DNA of 11,218 nt, from contig CAJURY010000026.1 in NCBI GenBank assembly GCA_910589155.1, positions 1 through 11,218 on the forward strand. The letters run 5' to 3'. The notes under the pieces were generated by a model. That model searched no databases, was not told where the DNA came from, and saw only the letters and a program-made list of their open reading frames with translations. Shown here one piece after another: positions 1-5,902 of this stretch (within the stretch, counting starts at the first letter, position 1; every line of letters begins with the position of its first letter). The translations under genes and the position numbers were made by a program. The stretch is from an uncultured Oscillospiraceae bacterium. Its GTDB lineage: Bacteria > Bacillota > Clostridia > Oscillospirales > Oscillospiraceae.

Positions 1-1
1 A

Positions 2-31
2 CCGACATATAAGAACTTCTAAAGAGATAAT
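2..31 (+). promoter_or_regulatory. Possible weak promoter upstream of prfA
   Basis: CCGACA at 2-7 (four of six matches to TTGACA) is followed 18 nt later by GATAAT at 26-31. The first 90 bases are clearly more AT-rich than the genes that follow, as expected for a leader. The match is weak and the window begins here, so prfA may instead be transcribed from a gene further upstream. Confidence 0.25.
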
Positions 32-40
32 CTAAATTCA

Positions 41-55
41 CCATAAATTTTATGG
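41..55. repeat. Short perfect palindrome in the prfA leader
   Basis: CCATAAA (41-47), one central base, then TTTATGG (49-55): a perfect 7-bp inverted repeat, 35 nt before the chosen prfA start. The arms are AT-rich and the spacing is too tight for a good RNA hairpin, so it resembles a protein-binding half-site pair more than a terminator. It could be chance in an AT-rich leader. Confidence 0.3.
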
Positions 56-90
56 ATAATAACTTGAATGATGCAAAGAGGAGAATTTCC

Positions 91-1164
91 ATGCTGGATA
101 AATTGCAGGCCATTGACAGCCGCTATGAGGAGCTGTGCGCCAAAATGGAGCGCCCGGATTTTTTTGCCGACCCCGCAAAAGCGGCGAAGCTTTTAAAAGA
201 GAAGAACGAACTGGAGCCAATTGTGGAAGCCTATCACGGACTTTGCCAAGCGCAAAGCGCCCAACAGGAGGCGAAGGAATTGCTCACTGGCGAAACCGAC
301 CCGGAAATGCGGGAACTGTGTCAGGAGCAGTTTCAGGAGGCGAAGCAGGCCCAGGCAAGACTGGAAGAAGAGCTGAAAATTTTGCTTTTGCCCAAAGACC
401 CTAACGATGAGAAAAACGTCATTGTGGAAATTCGCGGCGGCGTGGGCGGCGAGGAAAGCGCGCTGTTTGCCCACAGTCTTTTTCGGATGTATTCCATGTA
501 CGCCGCCCGGCGGGGCTGGACGGTGGAGCTTCTCAATTACAGCGAAACGGAACTGGGAGGCGTGAAGGAAGCGGATTTTCTGATTAACGGCAAAGGCGCA
601 TGGTCGCGGATGAAGTTTGAGAGCGGCGTGCACCGGGTGCAGCGGGTACCGGAGACGGAGTCCGGCGGCAGAGTGCACACCTCCACGGCGACGGTGGCGG
701 TTCTGCCGGAAATGGAAGAGGTGGACGTGGAAATTCGCCCGGAGGACGTGGAAATGCAGGTGTTCCGTTCCTCCGGCGCAGGCGGTCAGCACATCAACAA
801 GACCTCCTCCGCCGTCCGGCTGATTCACAAACCTTCCGGCATTGTGGTGGCCTGTCAGGAGGAGCGCAGTCAGGTGCAGAACCGGGAAAAATGTATGCGG
901 ATGCTGGCTTCCAAGCTGTATGAAATTGAGCAGGAGCGGGTTTCTGGGGAGATTACGGGCCTGCGCCGCAGCCAGGTAGGCACCGGTATGCGCAACGAGC
1001 GCATTCGCACCTATAATTTTCCCCAGGGGCGGGTGACGGATCACCGCATCGGTTTGACCCTATATAAAATCGACGCTGTCATGGACGGTGATCTGGATGA
1101 ACTGATGGACGGTCTCGCCACGGCGGATCAGGCGGAGAAGCTGAAAAACAGCCAAAATGCGTAA
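91..1164 (+). CDS. prfA: Peptide chain release factor 1 (RF1)
   Basis: Class I release factor that reads UAA and UAG in the ribosomal A site and triggers hydrolysis of peptidyl-tRNA. The 357-residue product has normal RF1 length. The codon-recognition tripeptide is P-E-T at residues 187-189, in the conserved context RVPETESGGRVHTS, which marks RF1 (RF2 has S-P-F). The catalytic GGQ is at residues 231-233 within SSGAGGQHINKTSSA; its glutamine is the usual PrmC methylation site, and prmC is not in this window. The acidic/coiled N-terminal region covers roughly residues 1-105. I chose the ATG at 91 because AGAGGAGA at 77-84 sits correctly before it and the protein then begins as RF1 normally does (MLDKLQAIDSRYEEL). 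An in-frame ATG at 52 has no Shine-Dalgarno site and would add 13 atypical residues. First gene of an operon with tsaC/sua5 15 nt downstream. Confidence 0.97.
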   Translation: MLDKLQAIDSRYEELCAKMERPDFFADPAKAAKLLKEKNELEPIVEAYHGLCQAQSAQQEAKELLTGETDPEMRELCQEQFQEAKQAQARLEEELKILLLPKDPNDEKNVIVEIRGGVGGEESALFAHSLFRMYSMYAARRGWTVELLNYSETELGGVKEADFLINGKGAWSRMKFESGVHRVQRVPETESGGRVHTSTATVAVLPEMEEVDVEIRPEDVEMQVFRSSGAGGQHINKTSSAVRLIHKPSGIVVACQEERSQVQNREKCMRMLASKLYEIEQERVSGEITGLRRSQVGTGMRNERIRTYNFPQGRVTDHRIGLTLYKIDAVMDGDLDELMDGLATADQAEKLKNSQNA

Positions 1165-1179
1165 ATAGGAAGCGACAAA

Positions 1180-2214
1180 ATGAAAACACGACTTTTATCC
1201 GCAGCCGATCCTGAAACCCCCAAGCTGGCGGGTGAAATCATCCGGCGCGGCGGCCTGGTGGCCATTCCCACGGAGACGGTTTACGGTTTGGGGGCCGACG
1301 GACTAAATCCGGCGGCGGTGGACAAAATATTTGAGGCCAAGGGCAGACCCGGCGATAATCCTTTGATTTTGCACGTGACCGGCGCGGCGCAAATCGAGCT
1401 TTTTTGTCATGACGTGCCGGCAGTTGCCTATGAGCTGGCGGAAAGGTTCTGGCCGGGGCCGCTTACCATGGTGCTGCCTGCGAAGGACTGTGTACCAAAG
1501 CGCACCACGGGGGGGCTTAGCACCGTGGCAATCCGCTGCCCTCAGACGGCGGTGACGAGAGAAATCATCCGGCTGGCGGGGGTTCCTGTTGCCGCGCCTT
1601 CCGCCAACCTTTCCGGGAAACCCTCTACTACCACGGCGGCGCACGTTCTGCACGACCACGACGGCAAAATCGACGCCATCGTAGACGGCGGTCCTTGTCA
1701 GGTGGGGGTAGAATCCACCATTGTGGATCTTACAGAGCGGCCAGCCCGACTGCTGCGCCCCGGCGGGGTCACGCCAGAGCAGCTGCGGGAGGTTCTGGGA
1801 GAGCTGATTGTGGACAAGGCGGTGACCGCGCAGGTTAGCCAGGACGAGGTGGTGAAAGCGCCGGGAATGAAGTACCGACATTACGCCCCTCAGTGCGAGG
1901 TTTTGATTGTATCCGGTGGGCGGGAACAGGCGGCGAGCTATATCCGGGCGCATTTCGCTCCCAATGACCGCGTGCTTTGCTTTGAAGAAGAACTGCCCCT
2001 TTATGAAGGGTGCGCGCCCCTTGCTTATGGCAGGGAAGCGGCGGTGGAAACCCTGTCCGCCGGATTGTTCGCCGCCTTGCGGGAGCTGGACAAGCCAGGC
2101 ATTGGCAAGGTGTACGCCCGCTGCCCGGAAGGGGGCGGCGTTGCCTACGCGGTGCAAAACCGCCTGAAAAAAGCGGCGGCTTTCCAGATTGTAAATGCGG
2201 AGGAAGCGCCATGA
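1180..2214 (+). CDS. ywlC: L-threonylcarbamoyladenylate synthase, full-length Sua5 type
   Basis: Makes threonylcarbamoyl-AMP from threonine, bicarbonate and ATP, the first step of t6A37 modification of tRNAs that read ANN codons; TsaD/B/E then transfer the group to tRNA. The 344-residue protein is the long Sua5 form, not short TsaC. The YrdC-like catalytic domain spans about residues 10-205, with IPTETVYGLGAD (29-40), the KxR motif K54-R56 in KGRPGDNPL, and SxN (S141, N143) in APSANLSGKPS. The linker APGMKYRHYAP (227-237), which gates the active site in Sua5 proteins, is intact and leads to the C-terminal Sua5 domain (about 238-340). The start is supported by AGGAAG at 1167-1172, 7 nt before the ATG. 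It lies 15 nt after prfA and its stop overlaps the coaE start as ATGA, so translational coupling is likely. The symbol follows Bacillus usage; tsaC or sua5 would be equally apt. Confidence 0.95.
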   Translation: MKTRLLSAADPETPKLAGEIIRRGGLVAIPTETVYGLGADGLNPAAVDKIFEAKGRPGDNPLILHVTGAAQIELFCHDVPAVAYELAERFWPGPLTMVLPAKDCVPKRTTGGLSTVAIRCPQTAVTREIIRLAGVPVAAPSANLSGKPSTTTAAHVLHDHDGKIDAIVDGGPCQVGVESTIVDLTERPARLLRPGGVTPEQLREVLGELIVDKAVTAQVSQDEVVKAPGMKYRHYAPQCEVLIVSGGREQAASYIRAHFAPNDRVLCFEEELPLYEGCAPLAYGREAAVETLSAGLFAALRELDKPGIGKVYARCPEGGGVAYAVQNRLKKAAAFQIVNAEEAP

Positions 2215-2840
2215 TTGTGGGCGTCACCGGGGGCACCGGCTGCGGAAAAACCACCGCTTTGCAGGCGGTGCAGGCCTTGGGCGGTCTGGCGCTGGACTGC
2301 GACGCAATCTACCACGAATTGCTCAAAAGCGACAAAAGAATGCTTGCGGCCATTGCCGAAAGGTTCCCGGAGGCTATGGAAAACGGCAGCCTTGCCCGGA
2401 AAAAGCTGGGGGCGATTGTATTTGCCGATCCCAATGCGCTGGAAGATTTAAACGCCATTACCCACGCGGCGGTGCGGCGGGAAGTGGTTTCCTGCTTGCA
2501 TAACTGGAAAGGACAGCTTGCGGCCATTGACGCGATTGCCCTTTTTGAAAGCGGTCTGGCGTCCCTATGTGATAAAACGGTGGCAATCGTCGCCCCGGAA
2601 GAAGTAAGGATTGCCCGGCTGATGGCGCGAGAAGGGATTTCTGAGGACTATGCCCAAGCGCGGATTGCCGCCCAGAAGCCGGAACGCTTTTTCCGGGAAA
2701 GCTGTACGGCGGTGCTGGAAAACAAGGGTACCAGGGAAGCGTTTTATGAAACATGCAAAGCCTTTTTTGCAGAGCTTATCTCTGCTGAAATAGAAACTAT
2801 TGTAAGGAGAAGAAAATATGAACAACGAACAACTGCGTGA
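2211..2840 (+). CDS. coaE: Dephospho-CoA kinase
   Basis: Catalyses ATP-dependent phosphorylation of the 3'-hydroxyl of dephospho-CoA, the last step of coenzyme A synthesis, in the cytoplasm. The P-loop GGTGCGKTT is at residues 7-15 (K13), directly after the N-terminal beta strand as in the family. LDCDAIYHELL (about 32-42) corresponds to the conserved D-A-D segment, ITHAAVRREV to the usual ITHPxV element (the proline is Ala here), and the REGISEDYAQARIAAQ segment to the lid and R/Q signature. The 209-residue length is close to the normal 195-210. The ATG at 2211 is chosen because GGAGG at 2199-2203 precedes it by 7 nt and the P-loop falls at the expected place; the frame is open further upstream inside tsaC but that part is not CoaE-like. 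It overlaps tsaC by 4 bp and the peptidase gene by 23 bp. Sequence identity looks modest, but architecture and size make this a confident call. Confidence 0.9.
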   Translation: MIVGVTGGTGCGKTTALQAVQALGGLALDCDAIYHELLKSDKRMLAAIAERFPEAMENGSLARKKLGAIVFADPNALEDLNAITHAAVRREVVSCLHNWKGQLAAIDAIALFESGLASLCDKTVAIVAPEEVRIARLMAREGISEDYAQARIAAQKPERFFRESCTAVLENKGTREAFYETCKAFFAELISAEIETIVRRRKYEQRTTA

Positions 2841-4212
2841 AAAGCTGCTGTACGCGCCGAAAAACGGCTATGACCGTTTGACAGAGCAGGAACGGCAGGA
2901 AATGAACGATTACTGCAAAAATTACATGGCTTTTATGGACGCGGCAAAAACGGAACGGGAAGCGGTGCAATTTTCCATGCGCGCCGCCGAAGCCGCAGGA
3001 TTCCGCTCTCTGGATTCCTTTCAGGAATTGAAGCCTGGCGACCGGGTGTATTACAACAACCGCAATAAGAGCATTTTGTTTGCGGTCATCGGGGAAAAGC
3101 TCCTCAGCGAGGGCGCGAATATTGTTGCGTCTCACATCGACAGCCCCCGGCTGGACGTGAAGCCCAATCCTTTGTATGAGGATTCCGGCATTGCCTATTT
3201 CAAGACCCACTACTACGGCGGCATCAAAAAGTACCAGTGGACAACCATTCCTCTGGCCATTCACGGCGTGGTGTACAAGAAAAACGGCGAAGTCGTCACC
3301 GTGACTATCGGCGAGGAGGAAACCGACCCTGTGGTATACATTTCCGACCTGCTCATTCATCTTTCCGGGGATCAGATGAAAAAGACTCTGGCAGAGGGCA
3401 TTGCCGGCGAGCAGCTCAATGTGATTTTGGGTACGGAGCCAATCGCGGACGAGGAAGGTGCGGATCGGGTAAAGCTGGCGGTGATGTGCCTGCTGAACGA
3501 AAAGTACGGTCTCATTGAGGAAGACTTCCTTTCTGCGGAGCTGACAATCGTCCCCGCCGGCAAGAGCCGGGAGGTTGGCTTGGACCGGAGTCTTCTTGGC
3601 GCTTATGGCCACGACGACCGGGTGTGCGCCTATGCTTCCTTCGCCTCCCTGCTGGAGCTGGGCGCGCCGAAGCATACCGCCGTCTGCGTGCTGGCGGACA
3701 AGGAGGAAATCGGCTCCGTGGGCATTTCCGGCATGCAGAGCCGATGCTTTGAGCTGTTTATGGAACGGCTTTGCCAGATGCAGGGGGTCAACCGCCGGGC
3801 ATGCTTTGCCAATTCCTTCTGCCTGTCCTGCGACGTGTGCAACGCATTCGACCCCAATTTTGCGGAAACCTGTGATAAGCGGAACAACGGCCAGCTCAAT
3901 TTCGGCGTAGCCATTACCAAGTACACCGGCAGCCGTGGCAAGGGCGGCGCTTCCGATGCTTCCGCGGAGGTTATGGGGCATATCCGCTCTGTGCTGGACG
4001 CCAAGGGCGTTGTGTGGCAGACGGCGACCTTGGGCAAGGTAGACCAGGGCGGCGGCGGAACCGTGGCGGCGTATATGGCCAACCGGAATATCCCCACAGT
4101 GGACGCGGGGGTGCCGGTTCTCAGTATGCACGCGCCACTGGAACTGGTGAGCAAGCTGGACTGCTATATGACCATGCGGGCATCCAAGGCGGTTTACGAA
4201 TCTGAGATTTAA
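2818..4212 (+). CDS. M18 family zinc aminopeptidase
   Basis: Cytoplasmic metallo-aminopeptidase of the M18 (aspartyl/leucyl aminopeptidase I-like) family, which removes N-terminal residues from peptides, normally as a large tetrahedral oligomer. The 464-residue length fits the clostridial members. Predicted metal and catalytic residues are all visible: H106 in ASHIDSPRLD (104-113), D266/D267 in GAYGHDDR, E296-E297 in DKEEIGSVG (294-302), D339 in LSCDVCNAFD, and H438 in LSMHAPLELVS near the C-terminus. Residues around 115-240 form the dimerisation insert typical of M18. The ATG at 2818 has AAGGAG at 2804-2809, 8 nt upstream. The gene begins inside the 3' end of coaE (23-bp overlap) and is last in the operon, with the hairpin at 4217-4248 just after its stop. 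Substrate preference cannot be read from the sequence. Confidence 0.93.
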   Translation: MNNEQLREKLLYAPKNGYDRLTEQERQEMNDYCKNYMAFMDAAKTEREAVQFSMRAAEAAGFRSLDSFQELKPGDRVYYNNRNKSILFAVIGEKLLSEGANIVASHIDSPRLDVKPNPLYEDSGIAYFKTHYYGGIKKYQWTTIPLAIHGVVYKKNGEVVTVTIGEEETDPVVYISDLLIHLSGDQMKKTLAEGIAGEQLNVILGTEPIADEEGADRVKLAVMCLLNEKYGLIEEDFLSAELTIVPAGKSREVGLDRSLLGAYGHDDRVCAYASFASLLELGAPKHTAVCVLADKEEIGSVGISGMQSRCFELFMERLCQMQGVNRRACFANSFCLSCDVCNAFDPNFAETCDKRNNGQLNFGVAITKYTGSRGKGGASDASAEVMGHIRSVLDAKGVVWQTATLGKVDQGGGGTVAAYMANRNIPTVDAGVPVLSMHAPLELVSKLDCYMTMRASKAVYESEI

Positions 4213-4216
4213 GAAA

Positions 4217-4248
4217 AATCCCCGGTATTCTCTTGAATACCGGGGATT
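4217..4248. terminator. Bidirectional intrinsic terminator between convergent genes
   Basis: A perfect 14-bp stem (4217-4230 paired with 4235-4248, core CCCCGGTATTC/GAATACCGGGG) closes a TCTT loop. On the + strand the stem is followed by CTTTTG, a short T-run; on the - strand it is followed by TTTTTCTT. It starts 5 nt after the peptidase stop and ends 11 nt before the end of the convergent lipoprotein gene, so one hairpin can serve both transcripts. The minus-direction T-run is the better one. Confidence 0.92.
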
Positions 4249-4258
4249 CTTTTGAAAA

Positions 4259-5758
4259 TCAGTAGGAAAAATCGGGGTAGCAGTAGTTTTCCACTTTCCA
4301 AACGCCGTCCTCTTTTACCACCGTAAAGTCAACCCAGTCAAAGGCGGCCTCCGGTTTGTCGGGCAAAACCGTGTCGGCGTTTGTTTCGTATTGTACGGAT
4401 AGTACCAGGCGGTTTTCTTCCGCCTTTTTTACTTCCATGGAATATAAGGATATCGCATAGCAATAAACGTCTTTCCAGGGAAGCATACGGTAAAAATAGC
4501 CGCCTTTTTCTTCAAACACAAGCTGGCCGCCGGTTTTGGCCTGCTCTAACTGCGCGCGGCCATTGGCGGTGAAAATGCTGTCAACCACTTCTTCATAATC
4601 CGCCAGCCGGAGATAGTCCGGCGCTTTGCTGTAAAGCTTGACGCGATTATCCACGTCAAACATGAAGTAGTCGTCCTGCTCACACAGGGTGTTGCAGGCG
4701 AACCAGAGATCCACAACGTCCGGAGTTACGTCGTTTCCAGCCGCGTCTTTTACAGAAAAATCGCTGTTTTCATAAAAGTATGCCGACCACATATAAGGAT
4801 AACGAATGGCGGCGGGAAACGGCGCGTTATTGTCTACATGAAGGGTGACGTCCGTTCTGTAACCGGCGTAGGTGAAGGTAAGCGTGGCGTCGCCTTCGTC
4901 CATGGTGTAAATGGTATAAAGCTTGCCTTCCTCCGTGTCCAGCGTCTCGATTCTAGCTACGTCTGGATTGGAGACTGCCGTATAAACGTCATAGCCTTCT
5001 ACATAATAGGGCAAGTGACAATCAAAAGCGTTGTTGGAGGGCCAGGTAATTTCATCCAGCGGCATACCGTCCAGACTGTACAAAGCTACATTGTGGGTGT
5101 ACTCCAAAGTCACCTCCGCGCTTTTGCCGCTGGCAAGAACCGTGCCGTCTGCCTCGCAGAGAAACAGCCGGAATTCATGGATATACGTGTCCAGCTTTGT
5201 GGTGTCCAGCCGAAAAATGGCGGAAATGCTCTGCATATTGGGATTCAGGGGTTCTTCCGCCGCAGCAATCAGTTTCATTTCCTGCCGTTCTCCATCTGCC
5301 GACCAGGCGGAGCCGTACAGTTCGATGCGCAAATAGGCGTTTTCGGGGCAGCGTTCTTTGAGACAGAGCCGCGCCCCGGCAGAGCAAATATTGCCTTGGG
5401 TGATTTCCATGGCCTTGTCTGGCAGCATTTGCAGGTAATGAGGTTCGTCTGTGGTAATAAGCCCTTCCGACCGCCAGTTGCTCAGCGTTACGGTGAAGAT
5501 TTCCTCGCTGCCCTCCGGGACACCGTTGGCAGGGACAAGGGGGGGCTCTGTGGGTTCGGTTTCCACTGCTTCTGTTGGCGCGGAAGTCGCGGGCTGTGTG
5601 GGTTCCGTTGGCGCGTCGGGCTTAAAAATACAGCCGGCCGCAAGGACGCCGGTTAGCGCAATCGCCGCAAGAACCGCTGCCCACTTTGCGGTTTTTCGTC
5701 TTAAAACTAGGGATTCTTCTGAAAGAAATTTGCCCAATCTGGTTAAAAATTTTTCCAT
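4259..5758 (-). CDS. Predicted surface lipoprotein of unknown function
   Basis: A 499-residue predicted lipoprotein I cannot assign to a characterised family. A basic N-region (RRKTAK, 20-25) is followed by a hydrophobic stretch (about 26-40) and the lipobox L-A-A-G-C with the lipidated Cys at residue 43, indicating export and anchoring on the outer face of the membrane. The n-region is unusually long for a lipoprotein signal. Residues 47-75 are a Thr/Pro/Glu-rich linker. The middle (about 75-320) is beta-rich; the part with SNPDVARIE and GDATLTFTYAGYRTDVTLHV resembles a bacterial Ig-like (Big_2) fold. The last about 115 residues (VDSIFTANGRAQLEQ to the C-terminus) form a separate alpha/beta segment faintly like IseA-type DL-endopeptidase inhibitors, a guess only. 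I chose the ATG at 5758 because AAAGGAGG precedes it (GGAGG 11 nt upstream) and it gives a standard signal; an ATG further upstream lacks such a site. Monocistronic, divergent from the helicase gene, convergent with the peptidase gene. Confidence 0.85.
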   Translation of the reverse strand: MEKFLTRLGKFLSEESLVLRRKTAKWAAVLAAIALTGVLAAGCIFKPDAPTEPTQPATSAPTEAVETEPTEPPLVPANGVPEGSEEIFTVTLSNWRSEGLITTDEPHYLQMLPDKAMEITQGNICSAGARLCLKERCPENAYLRIELYGSAWSADGERQEMKLIAAAEEPLNPNMQSISAIFRLDTTKLDTYIHEFRLFLCEADGTVLASGKSAEVTLEYTHNVALYSLDGMPLDEITWPSNNAFDCHLPYYVEGYDVYTAVSNPDVARIETLDTEEGKLYTIYTMDEGDATLTFTYAGYRTDVTLHVDNNAPFPAAIRYPYMWSAYFYENSDFSVKDAAGNDVTPDVVDLWFACNTLCEQDDYFMFDVDNRVKLYSKAPDYLRLADYEEVVDSIFTANGRAQLEQAKTGGQLVFEEKGGYFYRMLPWKDVYCYAISLYSMEVKKAEENRLVLSVQYETNADTVLPDKPEAAFDWVDFTVVKEDGVWKVENYCYPDFSY

Positions 5759-5794
5759 TTTTATTCCTGCCTCCTTTATTTTGTATCTTCTTGT

Positions 5795-5823
5795 ATTGTA
5801 ACATAGCAAAGTGTTATTGTCAT
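5795..5823 (-). promoter_or_regulatory. Sigma-A-type promoter for the lipoprotein gene
   Basis: Reading the - strand, ATGACA (5823-5818, five of six matches to TTGACA) is separated by exactly 17 nt from TACAAT (5800-5795), which carries an upstream TG making an extended -10 (TGTTACAAT). Transcription would start near 5788, giving a leader of about 30 nt that contains the AAAGGAGG ribosome-binding site. This is the clearest two-hexamer promoter in the window. Confidence 0.75.
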
Positions 5824-5873
5824 TCGTTTTTCTGCTTTTTTTAGTTGGGACATTTATAGGACGTTTGTTGCGC

Positions 5874-5879
5874 TATACT
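5874..5879 (+). promoter_or_regulatory. Probable -10 element for the helicase/MBL operon
   Basis: TATACT at 5874-5879 lies just before the Shine-Dalgarno AAAGGAGG (5886-5893). No good -35 is seen 16-18 nt upstream (CATTTA at 5851-5856); GGGACA at 5847-5852 is nearer to consensus but 21 nt away. If used, the leader would be only about 17 nt. The site may need an activator or another sigma factor, or the promoter may lie elsewhere in the 144-nt divergent region. Confidence 0.35.
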
Positions 5880-5902
5880 GACACAAAAGGAGGCGCTGCA
5901 AA

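Noticed and set aside
193..1044. 283-codon - strand frame opposite prfA
   Set aside because: Shadow of RF1 coding sequence; His/Arg/Leu-rich with no motif.
1303..2157. 284-codon - strand frame opposite the TsaC/Sua5 gene
   Set aside because: Shadow frame, Arg/His/Gly-rich, no recognisable domain.
2010..2210. Longer coaE starting upstream inside the TsaC/Sua5 gene
   Set aside because: The extra residues are an out-of-frame translation of the Sua5 domain; the ATG at 2211 has its own Shine-Dalgarno site and places the P-loop correctly.
2797..4131. 444-codon open frame on the - strand, opposite the M18 peptidase gene
   Set aside because: It is antisense to a gene with complete catalytic motifs, has low-complexity His/Arg/Val/Leu-rich composition typical of a shadow frame, and matches no domain I recognise.
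4838..5656. 272-codon + strand frame opposite the lipoprotein gene
   Set aside because: The - strand frame has a lipobox, linker, ribosome-binding site, promoter and terminator; this one has none of these.
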